Assembly: GCA_000720805.1 (NCBI GenBank)
Contig: JODI01000041.1
Coordinates: forward strand, 13,531-77,530
Reading direction: 5' to 3'
DNA from: Streptomyces violaceoruber
GTDB lineage: Bacteria; Actinomycetota; Actinomycetes; Streptomycetales; Streptomycetaceae
Length of the DNA: 64,000 nt
The notes below the pieces were generated by a model, which saw nothing but the letters and a program-made list of their open reading frames with translations, made no database searches and had not been told where the DNA came from. A program made the position numbers and the translations under genes. Positions 24,630 to 33,638 of the stretch are shown one piece after another (within the stretch, counting starts at the first letter, position 1; each line of letters begins with the position of its first letter).

Positions 24630-24946
24630 GAGCGGTTCCCCGCCGCGTCCACGGCGATGGTCCGGTAGCAGGAGGGCACTCCGGCCGGTGCGCCGGTGTC
24701 GGTCCAGTCCGGGGACGTCGGCGCGCGGATGTCGGCGGTCTTGATGTACACGGCGTCCGTCTCGGTGCGGCGCCAGACCTCGTAGCGGGCCGCGGCGGGG
24801 TCGTTGACCGACCAGGTCAGCCGGATGCCGTCGGTGGTGCCCGCCGCGGACGGCATCCCGGGCGCCTGCGGGGCGGGGCCAGGCCCCTCGTTCCAGTCGG
24901 GCACGCCGATCCAGATCGGGTCGCTGTAGTTGCCAGCGGCGGTCAC
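24630..24946 (-). pseudogene. remnant of a secreted protein with a fibronectin type III domain
   Basis: The minus strand encodes VTAAGNYSDPIWIG, a Pro-rich linker, then one full FnIII-like module: TTDGIRLTWSV, ARYEVWRR, YRTIAVDAAGNRS. This is typical of linkers in actinomycete glycoside hydrolases. There is no signal peptide, no proper start (a GTG occurs at 24946) and no stop near the module end; the frame continues as antisense of the isomerase gene. I read it as the surviving piece of a deleted exported enzyme. Confidence 0.5.
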
Positions 24947-24989
24947 CGGCCACAGCAACCGGCCCACCGGCCGGACCCGGGACCTGCGG

Positions 24990-26396
24990 TCAGCCGGCTC
25001 TCCGCCGCTCCCCGAACCGGGCGGCGGCCGCCGCGAGATCCACGATCGGGGCGGGGTAGTCCAGCCCCGCGCGGGTGGCTTCGTCGAGGTGCGGGACACG
25101 GTGGACCGTCGTGGCGTCGAGGTGCCGCAGCTCGGGGAGCCAGCGGCGTACGTACTCCCCGTGGGGGTCGAACCGGCGTGCCTGGACGAGTGGGTTGAGG
25201 ATCCGGTTCGGGCGGGTGTCCGTGCCGGTCCCGGCGACCCACTGCCAGTTGAGCTGGTTGTTCGCGACATCGCCGTCGACGAGGAGGTCCAGGAAGTGGC
25301 GGGCTCCCACCCGCCAGTCCACGTACAGCGTCTTGGTGAGAAAGCTTGCCGCGAGCAGGCGGGCCCGGCCCGGCATCCAGCCCTCGTGGCGGAGCTGACG
25401 CAGGGCCGCGTCGACAACGGTGTAGCCGGTGCGCCCCTCCTTCCAGGCTTCGATCTCCTTCGTGGCGCGGCGCCAGCGGTCGTGCCGGGTGCGGTAGTCG
25501 TGGTCGGCCGCGTCGGGGCGGGCCGCCAGGACCTGGTGGTGGAAGTCCCGCCAGGCGAGTTGGCGGACGAAGGCCCGCGCCCCGGGGTTGTCCTGGGCGC
25601 GGGCCCGGTGCAGCAGTTCGGTGACGGAGAGGCAGCCGAAGTGCAGGTAGGGGGAGAGCCGGGAGGTCGCGTCGGCGGCCAGGTCGTCGTGCCGGTCGTC
25701 GTAGGCGGACAGCGGGCCGGACAGCCAGGAGCGCAGCCTGCGGCGGGCCTCGGATTCACCGCCGGCGGGCAGGCCCGGCGACATCGGGCCCGCCGACGTC
25801 GCGCCCGACGCGAGGGACTCCGTACGAGGAAGGCCGGCCGAGCGTACGTCCGGTACCCGTACGGCGTCCGGTGCCGGCAGGACACCGCGTACGGGGAAGC
25901 TCTCCCATCGGCGGAAGTACGGGGTGAAGACCGCGAAGTGGTCCTTGCCGGCAGGCCTCAGCACCCCCGGCGGTACGGCCGTCAACGAGGTGTCGTGGAC
26001 GCGTAGTTCGCATCGGTCACCGGCCAGCTCCGCGCGCAGCCGGTCCTCGCGCCGTGCCGCGTAACGGCTCACACCGCCCGCGATGTGCACCGCGGCGGCC
26101 CCGGTCTGAGCCGCCACCCGGCAGGTCTCCTCGACCACGTCACCGACGCGCACCACCAGCCGGCCTCCCCGGGCCCGCAGGGCCGCGTCGAGGTCGGCCA
26201 GGCTGTCGGCGAGGAACGCCGCGCGGTTGGGCACGGCGAAGCCGGCGCGGCGGATGCCGGTGTCGACGACGAAGAGCGGGACCACCCGTTCCGCGTCCCG
26301 CACAGCGGCCTGGAGGACCGGATTGTCGTACACCCGCAGGTCCGCGGTGAACAGGGCGATGGAGACGGAGAGGGGGACGGAGGCGGAGGCACGCAT
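24990..26396 (-). CDS. phr: deoxyribodipyrimidine photolyase (468 aa)
   Basis: ATG 26396. The enzyme repairs cyclobutane pyrimidine dimers with blue light. The N-terminal alpha/beta antenna domain starts SIALFTADLRVYDNPVL, where class-I enzymes usually have W-F-R-D-LR; here Thr-Ala replaces the common Arg. The C-terminal helical FAD domain shows SRLSPYLHFG, FVRQLAWRDF, EAWKEGRTGY, GWMPGRARLLAASFLTK, the DGD-NNQLNWQWVAGTGTD block and the NP-x-QARRFDP motif. Length is normal for class I. It lies 15 bases after the DUF2867 oxidoreductase gene, forming an operon often seen in Streptomyces. Confidence 0.93.
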   Translation of the reverse strand: MRASASVPLSVSIALFTADLRVYDNPVLQAAVRDAERVVPLFVVDTGIRRAGFAVPNRAAFLADSLADLDAALRARGGRLVVRVGDVVEETCRVAAQTGAAAVHIAGGVSRYAARREDRLRAELAGDRCELRVHDTSLTAVPPGVLRPAGKDHFAVFTPYFRRWESFPVRGVLPAPDAVRVPDVRSAGLPRTESLASGATSAGPMSPGLPAGGESEARRRLRSWLSGPLSAYDDRHDDLAADATSRLSPYLHFGCLSVTELLHRARAQDNPGARAFVRQLAWRDFHHQVLAARPDAADHDYRTRHDRWRRATKEIEAWKEGRTGYTVVDAALRQLRHEGWMPGRARLLAASFLTKTLYVDWRVGARHFLDLLVDGDVANNQLNWQWVAGTGTDTRPNRILNPLVQARRFDPHGEYVRRWLPELRHLDATTVHRVPHLDEATRAGLDYPAPIVDLAAAAARFGERRRAG

Positions 26397-26411
26397 GGTT
26401 CTCTGATCCCC

Positions 26412-27926
26412 TCAGCGCGTACGGGTCGGTTCGTCGGCGCCCGATTCGGCGGCGGTGGCGATGTTGCGGACCATGCCGCCGAAGACCGCGGCGTGGAAGG
26501 GGGCCACGCCCCACCAGTAGGCGTGCCCGGCCAGGCCGTGCGGATGGAACAGCGCCCGCTGCCGGTACACCGTGCGCCCCTGCGGATCCCGGTCGACGGC
26601 CATCTCCAGCCAGGCGAGGCCCGGCAGCCGCATCTCCGCGCGCAGCCGGAGCAGCCGGCCCGGCTCGATCTCCTCCACCCGCCAGAAGTCCAAGCTGTCG
26701 CCGACCCGCAGCCGGGTCGCGTCCCGGCGGCCCCTGCGCAGGCCGACACCGCCCACCAGGGTGTCCAGCCAGCCGCGCAATGACCAGGCCAGCGGCGAGG
26801 AGTACCAGCCGTTCTCGCCCCCGATCGCCTCCACCACCCGCCACAGCGCCTGCGGCGACGCCGCGACCGTACGCTCGCGGTCATCCGTGTAGAGGCTCCC
26901 GCCCGCCCAGTCGGGATCGGTCGGCAGCGGATCGCTGGGGGCGCGGGGAGTCGAGGCCGAGGACCACCTGGTGGCCACGTCCGCGTCCTGCACCCGCCGC
27001 AGCGCCAGCCTGATCGCGCCGTCGAGGGTGACCGGTCCCTCCGGCGGGTCGGGCACGTACCGGACGATGTCCCGCTCGGCGCACACCACCTCGTGCTTCA
27101 GCGACTCGACCAGCGGACGCGCGAGAGCGCCCGGCACCGGAGTGACCAGACCGACCCAGAGGCTGGACAACCGGGGGGTGAGCAGCGGAACGGGAACGAT
27201 GACCCGTTTCGGCAGCCCGGCGACGACGGCGTACCGCCGCATCATCTCCTCGTATGTGACCACATCCGGCCCGCCGATGTCGAAGGCCCGGTTCACCTCG
27301 TACGGCAGCCGCGCGCATCCCACGAGGAGGCGGAGCACGTCGCGGACGGCGATCGGCTGGATTCGGGTGCGCACCCAGCTCGGGGTCACCATCACGGGGA
27401 GCCGCTCGGTCAGATGGCGCAGCATCTCGAACGAGGCCGAACCCGACCCGATGATCACGGCTGCCCGCAGTACGGCCGTCGGCACGCCCGAGGCCAGGAG
27501 GATGCGGCCCACTTCGGTGCGGGACCGCAGATGGGGCGACAGCGCGCGCTCGGGTACTCCGGAAGGGCTCAGCCCGCCGAGATACACGATCCGCCGGACC
27601 CCTGCGGCACGCGCCCGCTCCCCGAAGATCCTGGCCGCGCGCCGGTCGGTCTCCTCGAAACCCCGCCCGGTGCCCAGCGCGTGCACCAGGTAGTACGCGA
27701 CGTCGATTCCCTCCATGGCCGCACGCACGGACTCCTCGTCCGTCACGTCCCCGCGCACGACCTCCGCCATCCCCGCCCACGGATGGTCCCGCAACGCGCC
27801 GGGCGAACGGGCCAGACAGCGCACCGAGTGCCCGGCGGCCAGCAACTCGGGCACGAGGCGGCCGCCCAGGTAGCCGGTGGCGCCGGTTACCAGGGTGCGT
27901 GGGGGGTGGGGGCGGGCGTCGGTCAT
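26412..27926 (-). CDS. NAD(P)-binding oxidoreductase with C-terminal DUF2867 domain (504 aa)
   Basis: Start ATG 27926 (MTDARPHPP). Residues 8-300 form an atypical SDR/NmrA-like Rossmann domain: LVTGATGYLGGRL, DVTDEESV, YYLVHAL, VYLGGLSP and a FDIGGPDV segment. Residues about 330-500 are the DUF2867 domain (WSLRGWLD, RVGDSLDFWRVE, LRAEMRLPG, YWWGVAPFHAAVFGGM), a START/polyketide-cyclase-like fold. The pair occurs together in actinobacteria and is thought to act on hydrophobic substrates. It is co-transcribed with photolyase. The actual substrate is unknown. Confidence 0.87.
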   Translation of the reverse strand: MTDARPHPPRTLVTGATGYLGGRLVPELLAAGHSVRCLARSPGALRDHPWAGMAEVVRGDVTDEESVRAAMEGIDVAYYLVHALGTGRGFEETDRRAARIFGERARAAGVRRIVYLGGLSPSGVPERALSPHLRSRTEVGRILLASGVPTAVLRAAVIIGSGSASFEMLRHLTERLPVMVTPSWVRTRIQPIAVRDVLRLLVGCARLPYEVNRAFDIGGPDVVTYEEMMRRYAVVAGLPKRVIVPVPLLTPRLSSLWVGLVTPVPGALARPLVESLKHEVVCAERDIVRYVPDPPEGPVTLDGAIRLALRRVQDADVATRWSSASTPRAPSDPLPTDPDWAGGSLYTDDRERTVAASPQALWRVVEAIGGENGWYSSPLAWSLRGWLDTLVGGVGLRRGRRDATRLRVGDSLDFWRVEEIEPGRLLRLRAEMRLPGLAWLEMAVDRDPQGRTVYRQRALFHPHGLAGHAYWWGVAPFHAAVFGGMVRNIATAAESGADEPTRTR

Positions 27927-28233
27927 GTCGGTCGATGCTGGGGTGCCGGGTGAGTGCGGGGCGGTCGCACGCATGCCGGTCGGGTGCGCCTTGTCCGGCG
28001 ACGGTCGGCGGACAGGGCTGCAAGAAACGTCATGGCTCTCATGTCCTCCTGGGACGTGCCCATCCGAGGGGCTCTGTGGCTGTTCCCCTGAGCCCATGCT
28101 TCGGGCCGGGGGCGAGCGCCGCAACCTCGGCGAGGGAGGACGTCGCCGACCAGGACCTCAGCCCCGGCCATCACCTTCCGTGACGTTCGCGCCGCTCTGG
28201 GCCCCCTCGCCGTCACGTCCGTCGGTGGCGGGT

Positions 28234-29922
28234 TCACCCCAGGCCCGGCAACCCGCGCAGTTCCGTGATCCGCAGGAGCCGCGCGAAGAGCAGGTACAGC
28301 AGGATCATCGCGAGGCCGCCCGCTGCCAGGGACAGTGCCGGCGTCCAGGTGGCTGAGGTCAGGCTCTGGCCGCAGGCGCGGGCGATGAGCCATCCGGCGA
28401 GCCCAGCGGCGGTGGCGGCCGTGATCAGTTGGGCGTAGGTGCGGCAGATCCGTCGGCCGTCCAGCAGACCCCCGGTGCGTTGCCGCAGTCGCCGGGCCGT
28501 CAGCAGCAGGCCGATCGCGTAGGAGAGGGCGTAGGCGGCGGCCATTCCCGTGACCGACCAGCGGGGGGACAGCAGGAAGTGGCAGGCGACGGCGAGAGCG
28601 ATGTTGATGCCGCTGATCCACAGTGCCATCCGGAACGGCGTGCGGGTGTCCTCGAAGGCGTAGAAGCCGCGCAGCATGAGGTACTGGGCGGAGAACGGGA
28701 TCAGTCCCAGGCCGAAGGCCTGCAGCATGTGACCGAGGGGAACGGTGGCGGCGGCGTCGGCGGTGCCGTGGGCGAAGAGCAGCTGGGCGATCCGCGGTCC
28801 GAAGGCGAGGAAGAAGAAGGCGGCCGGGACGATGACGACGCCGCTGATCCGCAGTACGCGGGACAGGTCGGCGCGCAGGTCGTCGAGGCGGTGCTCGGTC
28901 ACTGCCCGGCTCATGCGCGGGAGCAGGGCCGTCACCAGGGAGACGGTGACGATCGACTGGGGCAGCATCCAGATCTGCTGTGCGTAGCTGTAGGCGGTGT
29001 AGCCGACGCCGTCGCGAGGCAAAGCGGCGTCGGCGTCGGAGGCCAGGCGGGTGACCACCGTGCTCGCCACGAGGTTGGCCAGCACGAACAGCAGGGTCCA
29101 GCGGGCCGCGTTCACGCTCTTGCGCAGGCCGGTGCCTCGCCAGTCGAAGCGCGGGCGGAACCGGAAACCGGCCGCGCGGGCGTAGGGGATCAGGGCGAGT
29201 GCCTGGAGGGCCAGGGCGCATGTGGTCCCGATCCCCAGCAGCCGGACCTGGGCGTCGGTGATGTCCGAGACCTGTTCGGGGGCGGTCATCAGGCCGAGGT
29301 ACAGGCCGAACATGGCGATCAGGACGAGGTTGTTGAGGACGGGGGTCCACATCATCGCGCCGAACCGGTTCCGGGCGTTGAGGACTTGACCGAAGATGCT
29401 GAACACGCCGTAGAAGAAGATCTGCGGGAGCAGGAAACGGGCGAAGACCACGGTCAGCTCGAACGCGTCGTGCGTGGCGGGTGTGTCGTGCTGGTAGATG
29501 CTGATGATCTCAGGGGCGGCCCATGTGGCCAGCGCGGTCCCCATGCCGAGGACGCACAACACCAGGGTGACCAGGCGTTGTTCGAAGGCGGCGCCGCCGT
29601 CGGGGTCTTCCGCGCGGGCCCGGACCAGTTGGGGGACCAGGACGGAGTTCAGCGCGCCGCCGATCAGCAGGAAGTACAGACTGGTCGGCACCGTGTTGGC
29701 CTGGTTGTAGGTGGTGGCCAGCAGCCCGGTGCCCAGCGCGGCGGCCTGCAGCACCTGCCGTATCAGTCCGGTGGCGCGTGAGACGACCGTTCCCGCGGCC
29801 ATCAGCGCCGACGAACGCAGCAGTCCGCCACCGCCTTTCTCCTGTTTCGGAGCGGCGTGCCTTTGTCGTGTGTCCGACCGCTCCGACCGCTCCGACCGCT
29901 CGGGTGACGCATCCTCGATCAT
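28234..29922 (-). CDS. murJ-like: MurJ-family lipid II flippase homologue (562 aa)
   Basis: ATG 29922. After a 30-residue polar N-terminus with SER repeats (from 9-base CTCCGACCG DNA repeats), 13-14 membrane helices follow. MurJ/MVF features include MAAGTVVSRATGLIRQVL, TTYNQANTVPTSLYFLLIGGALNSVLVPQL and RGFYAFEDTRTPF, with conserved Arg residues in the central cavity. The family moves lipid-linked precursors for peptidoglycan across the membrane; streptomycetes have several copies, so this is probably an accessory paralogue. It lacks the long cytoplasmic kinase-like tail of mycobacterial MviN. Monocistronic. Confidence 0.9.
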   Translation of the reverse strand: MIEDASPERSERSERSDTRQRHAAPKQEKGGGGLLRSSALMAAGTVVSRATGLIRQVLQAAALGTGLLATTYNQANTVPTSLYFLLIGGALNSVLVPQLVRARAEDPDGGAAFEQRLVTLVLCVLGMGTALATWAAPEIISIYQHDTPATHDAFELTVVFARFLLPQIFFYGVFSIFGQVLNARNRFGAMMWTPVLNNLVLIAMFGLYLGLMTAPEQVSDITDAQVRLLGIGTTCALALQALALIPYARAAGFRFRPRFDWRGTGLRKSVNAARWTLLFVLANLVASTVVTRLASDADAALPRDGVGYTAYSYAQQIWMLPQSIVTVSLVTALLPRMSRAVTEHRLDDLRADLSRVLRISGVVIVPAAFFFLAFGPRIAQLLFAHGTADAAATVPLGHMLQAFGLGLIPFSAQYLMLRGFYAFEDTRTPFRMALWISGINIALAVACHFLLSPRWSVTGMAAAYALSYAIGLLLTARRLRQRTGGLLDGRRICRTYAQLITAATAAGLAGWLIARACGQSLTSATWTPALSLAAGGLAMILLYLLFARLLRITELRGLPGLG

Positions 29923-30019
29923 GGGCTCAATCTACGATCCGGATCTCACCCTGAAGCAGCGGAGAACGAGTCACGACTTGACGTGCGAACCTCCGGGGAA
30001 CTCCGGTGACTTCGGTCGG

Positions 30020-30400
30020 TCAGCCTGCTGTCGGGCTCTGCGGGACCTGCCCTCGCACGAACCCGTGGCTCCGCTCCACTTTCGCCACATGCAGCGTGTA
30101 GCTCTGGTACCACTCGGCTTGCCCGCGCTTCTGCGCCGCGCGGTGCTCGGCGTTGCGTCGCCACTGGGTGAGGGCTTCGGCGTCGCGGAAGTACCCGACG
30201 GTGATGCCCAGCCCGCCAGGAGTCTGCGCGTGGTCCATCCCCAGGAACCCGGGGACGTCCTTCACCAGCTCTTCCATGCGTGCGTTGGTCTCGCTGTAGC
30301 CGCTCTGGTCCTCGGTTCGCACCGTCGTGAAGACAGCCACGTAGTAGGGAGGTTCACAAGCCGCGACGGGCGCGACAGGCGCTTCCGAGTGATTGCTCAT
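30020..30400 (-). CDS. antibiotic biosynthesis monooxygenase-fold protein (126 aa)
   Basis: ATG 30400. A dimeric alpha/beta ferredoxin-like fold is indicated by PYYVAVFTTVR, a helix with YSETNARMEELV, GFLGMDHAQT, ITVGYFRDAEALTQWRRNAEHRAAQ and a last strand SYTLHVAKVERS. The YFRD-x-xA-x-x-W-x-xN-xEH pattern is diagnostic for the YbgE/ABM group. Members oxidise small aromatics without cofactors or bind haem; the function here is unknown. A Pro/Val-rich 15-residue N-terminus may be flexible. It lies between murJ-like and the divergent DUF5990 gene. Confidence 0.85.
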   Translation of the reverse strand: MSNHSEAPVAPVAACEPPYYVAVFTTVRTEDQSGYSETNARMEELVKDVPGFLGMDHAQTPGGLGITVGYFRDAEALTQWRRNAEHRAAQKRGQAEWYQSYTLHVAKVERSHGFVRGQVPQSPTAG

Positions 30401-30494
30401 GGCGCCACCGTAAGGCGGGATGCGCCCGACGATCCAGCGGCTTATGGCTCAATGACACGAGAACTGTCAGGAAACCAGGGGGATGATCACAGGC

Positions 30495-30962
30495 ATGCGC
30501 ATCCGTATCGAAGCCGTCGACCTGCCCGGCCGTACCTGCTCGGTCCCCGTCGACGGTGGCGTCCGGGTGTACGGCGACATCCATGTCGCCGTACAGCGTC
30601 GGGACCGTCCGGCCGAGCTGCTGGAGCCGCAGCCCGGTGACGCCGCGTCCGCGACCTGGACCCTGGAGTGCGCCGCGGTCTCCTCGCCGACCGGTACGGA
30701 CGTCACCGGGCCCTACGTACAGAACCGCCTGGGCCGCCGGTTCATCTATCTCTCGTGGGGCACGGTCGACGACTCGGGCGTCTTCACCATGTTCCGCCGG
30801 GCCAAGCTGATGCTCGACGAAGTGCCCGCCGACGTCCTCGCCGACGCCGCACGCGACGGGCTGCTGGTCGGGCGCCTCGGGCTGACCGACCCCTCCGGCG
30901 GCCCCGTGTGCGCGCGGGTCGTACCACCGCACATCACCTGGACCGCCGAACCCGCCCGGTAG
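30495..30962 (+). CDS. DUF5990 family protein (155 aa)
   Basis: Start ATG 30495 (MRIRIEAVDLPG), with GGGGG about 12 bases upstream; ATG 30483 directly abuts the purine run and is less likely. The sequence matches the DUF5990 pattern: an N-terminal RI-IE--DLPG strand, V-VAVQRR, a central TDV-GPYVQ-R-GRRFIYLSWG and a helical FRRAKLML region, ending with CARV-PP-I-W. It is soluble and cytoplasmic. The function of the family is unknown. Its stop is 60 bases from a convergent membrane-protein gene with a shared terminator. Confidence 0.8.
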   Translation: MRIRIEAVDLPGRTCSVPVDGGVRVYGDIHVAVQRRDRPAELLEPQPGDAASATWTLECAAVSSPTGTDVTGPYVQNRLGRRFIYLSWGTVDDSGVFTMFRRAKLMLDEVPADVLADAARDGLLVGRLGLTDPSGGPVCARVVPPHITWTAEPAR

Positions 30963-31002
30963 CGAGTTCGGTTTCGGGGCCGGAGTCGGTGACGTATGAA
31001 GA

Positions 31003-31032
31003 ACTGCCCCTGCCCGGCCGGTCAGGGGCAGT
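31003..31032. terminator. bidirectional hairpin terminator
   Basis: The stem ACTGCCCCTG/CAGGGGCAGT with a ten-base loop overlaps the TGA (31022-31024) of the minus-strand gene and follows the DUF5990 stop by 40 bases. It serves both convergent genes. Confidence 0.7.
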
Positions 31033-31741
31033 CGTACGTGAAGTGGGCGGTCACCGTACGAGGAGTGGGCGACAGGAGACGCAGTTCGGCCCGCGCCGTG
31101 TAGTGGCCCTTGCCCTGGAAGGTCCACAGCAGGTGCAGGCGTGCGTGTCTCTGGCCCCGGACCATCACTTCGCGCAGGGCGCCCGAGGCGGTGCCGTCGC
31201 TTCGGGTCCAGCGGTAGGAGAGCGTGCCCGGCCGGCCGTTCGAGGTGACCAGGGCGACGATGTCCGCTGTGTCGTCGCAGGCCAGAACCGTCGGCCGGGC
31301 CGTGACCGCCACGGTGCGTACCGCGACGGACGGCCCGAGGCGCTGCCAGGCGAGGAAGGCGATGACGCAGATCAGCACGAACGCGGGCAGAGCGTGTCGT
31401 CGCAGGCGTCGACGCGCGGGGGCCGGCGGCGGCACCGCGGGCAGCGCACCGTGGGTACGGTGCGCGACGGCGGCGGTCACCCCCGGGCCGAAACGCAGCA
31501 CCGTGCCTTCGGCGCGGTCGGGCAGCGTGGGAGGGGACGGCGTCGGCGTCGGCGGGATCCGCGTGGAGGGCGGCGGCCCGGCGAGGGTGGTGTCCGGTTC
31601 GGGTCCGCGGATCCAGTGGCTGGCCAGCACCGTGGCGCTGTACTCGGCGTCGGCGGGGTCGAGCACCCGGGTGGGCTCACCGTCCTCGGCGGGCGCGGGA
31701 GTGCGGTCGCCCTCAGGAGTCATCGGGGTCATCGGGGTCAT
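31022..31741 (-). CDS. membrane protein coupled to the Ser/Thr kinase (239 aa)
   Basis: ATG 31741 overlaps the TGA of the kinase gene (ATGA), so translation is coupled; two further in-frame ATGs follow in 9-base repeats (MTPMTPMTP). Residues 1-110 are cytoplasmic, Pro/Thr-rich and low-complexity, with many Ser/Thr that could be kinase targets (for example TRVLDP, TTLAGP). One transmembrane helix (about 121-140, FVLICVIAFLAW) is followed by an exported domain of about 100 residues with Ig-like strands and a Cys pair (VLACDD, TYDCP). It resembles the exported domain of the kinase itself. Proposed role: partner or substrate of the kinase. Confidence 0.75.
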   Translation of the reverse strand: MTPMTPMTPEGDRTPAPAEDGEPTRVLDPADAEYSATVLASHWIRGPEPDTTLAGPPPSTRIPPTPTPSPPTLPDRAEGTVLRFGPGVTAAVAHRTHGALPAVPPPAPARRRLRRHALPAFVLICVIAFLAWQRLGPSVAVRTVAVTARPTVLACDDTADIVALVTSNGRPGTLSYRWTRSDGTASGALREVMVRGQRHARLHLLWTFQGKGHYTARAELRLLSPTPRTVTAHFTYDCP

Positions 31742-33381
31742 CGGAGGCCACATCCCCTGGTCAGGAGCTGCTGCGAGGCGCCGCCGTCGGCGGACGCCGG
31801 GGTGGTCGTGGCCTGCACCGTCCAGTAGCAGCCGGTGCCCTGGAAGGTGTGGTCGACGGTGAGCGTGTACTGGGTGGCGCCGCTGCGGTCGAACGTCTGG
31901 GACGAGCCGTCAGGGGTGGTGCCGAGCTGCAGCCCGGTGTCGCCCGTGGACCACGAGACGGTGACGGAGATCGGTCCGGTGCCGTCCGTGGTGATGTCGA
32001 TCGTGGCCGAGGCGGTCGTCGGACCCGTCTGCTGGAAGCTCGACACCGCGACGTCCTTCACGGCGGGCGGGGCCGGCGAGGTGGGTGGGGCGGTCGTCGG
32101 TGTCGCCTCGGTGGCCGTCGCGGTGGGGGTCGTCGTCTCCGGGGCCGGAGCCGTGGTGGTGGCGGCGGACGTCGCTGACTCGCCGGTGCCCGCGGTCGCC
32201 GTGTCCGAGGGCGACAGGCCGGCTGACACGGTGGACGTCGGGGACGGCGTGGACGAGTGGACCGGCGCGGTCGCGGCCGTGGGCCCTCCCGGCCGGGCGC
32301 CGGGCCGGGCGCTGGTGGTGGCCAGGGCCTGTGCCGCCTGCTGCGGATCCGCGCCCAGGGGGTGCTGGATGCCGTAGGACAGGATCGCGGCCAGAAGCAG
32401 GGCCGCACCGGCCACCAGCATTCCTGGCCGGCCCGGACGCCAGGACCGGGCCCAGCCGAGGCCCGGTTCGCCGCTCAGGACCGTGCGTGCCGTGTCCGTC
32501 GTGCTGTGCGGGGCGCCGCGGGACGACGGCAGCAGCAGCAGGGCCACCAGTGCGGCGAGCCTGCCGCGGCCGCGTTCCTCCCAGTCGGGACCGTAGGCGG
32601 TGCCGGCCACGGCCTCCAGTTCCGTGACGAACGCCTGGGCGTGCCGGGGCCGTTCCCGCGGGTCCTTGGCCAGACCGCGCCGCACCAGCTCCCGCACCGC
32701 CTCGGGGACCTCCTCGGCGGGGACGGGCGCGTCGACGTGCTGCAGCGCGAGTTCGGCGAGATTGTCACCCGGGTACGGCTTGTGGCCCGTCAGGCACTCG
32801 AAGAACGTGGCCGTGGCCGCGTACACGTCGGCGGCGGGAGAGGCGGGCGCGCCGGTCCACTGCTCCGGCGCCATGTACGCGGGGGTCCCCGCCACGCCGA
32901 CGCTGGTGCCGGCGTCCACCGCGATGCCGAAGTCGACCAGCTTGGACGTTCCGTCCGGTACGACCAGGACGTTCGCCGGTTTGTAGTCGCGGTGGACGAC
33001 ACCGATGCGGTGCGCGTCGTCCAGACCGAGCAGTGATCCCTTGAGGAGCACGAGTGCGGCCTCGGCTTCGAGCGGGCCCTGCCTGGCCAGCAGGGTCCGC
33101 AGCGAGACACCGTCCACCAGCTCCATTACGATGGCGGCGCCGTCCGGGCTCTCGACGTACTCGTACAACCCGGTGACGTACGGGCTCTCGAGGCCGCCGA
33201 GCAGCCGCGCCTCCGCCCTGAACTCGCGTACGAAGCCCGGTCGGGTGCGCAGTGACTCGCTGAGGTACTTCACCGCGACCGGGACGCCGGTCTCCTCGTG
33301 CACGGCCAGCACGACCCGCCCGCTCGCTCCTGATCCGAGCTCCAGCGACTCGGCGTATCCGGGCACTGCCCAAGTGTTCAC
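31738..33381 (-). CDS. PASTA-less transmembrane Ser/Thr protein kinase (547 aa)
   Basis: GTG 33381 after GGGGG gives VNTWAVPGYAES; homologues start at this point. The Hanks kinase domain has Gly loop GSGASG (16-21), Lys38, HRD (130-132) with YKPAN, DFG (150-152) and APEQW. It is followed by a juxtamembrane segment, one helix (about 325-345), a long Pro/Thr/Ser-rich extracellular stalk and a C-terminal beta domain of about 100 residues with a Cys pair (TGCYW, RGCG). It phosphorylates Ser/Thr in signalling. The next gene encodes a membrane protein with a similar exported domain, coupled by a 4-nt overlap. Confidence 0.9.
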   Translation of the reverse strand: MNTWAVPGYAESLELGSGASGRVVLAVHEETGVPVAVKYLSESLRTRPGFVREFRAEARLLGGLESPYVTGLYEYVESPDGAAIVMELVDGVSLRTLLARQGPLEAEAALVLLKGSLLGLDDAHRIGVVHRDYKPANVLVVPDGTSKLVDFGIAVDAGTSVGVAGTPAYMAPEQWTGAPASPAADVYAATATFFECLTGHKPYPGDNLAELALQHVDAPVPAEEVPEAVRELVRRGLAKDPRERPRHAQAFVTELEAVAGTAYGPDWEERGRGRLAALVALLLLPSSRGAPHSTTDTARTVLSGEPGLGWARSWRPGRPGMLVAGAALLLAAILSYGIQHPLGADPQQAAQALATTSARPGARPGGPTAATAPVHSSTPSPTSTVSAGLSPSDTATAGTGESATSAATTTAPAPETTTPTATATEATPTTAPPTSPAPPAVKDVAVSSFQQTGPTTASATIDITTDGTGPISVTVSWSTGDTGLQLGTTPDGSSQTFDRSGATQYTLTVDHTFQGTGCYWTVQATTTPASADGGASQQLLTRGCGLR

Positions 33382-33579
33382 TTCAGCCCCCAAGGCCGGC
33401 CGCGTGTGCTGCTGGGAACTCACCGGCCCCGCAGCTTCGGCCACGCGTCCAAGGACACATTTTCAGCCACTTCGGTTGCGGTGCGACCTCTTTGGCTCTT
33501 TTTGCCGCCGATTCGACGTCGCGGTGCTGTTCCGGGGTGGCTGAAAAAGAGGTCCTGGGTCTGCTTGAGGGCGGGAGCG

Positions 33580-33630
33580 GAGGGCGCCCACGCGTTGAGG
33601 GCGCCCCCGTGTCGAGGGCGCCCCGTGCGC
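33580..33630. repeat. three tandem 17-bp repeats with GGGCGCCC cores
   Basis: GAGGGCGCCC occurs at 33580, 33597 and 33614, exactly 17 bases apart, each containing the self-complementary GGGCGCCC. The array lies directly beyond the stop of the FAD oxidoreductase gene and could act as a terminator cluster or protein-binding array. Confidence 0.7.
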
Positions 33631-33638
33631 GGCGTGCG

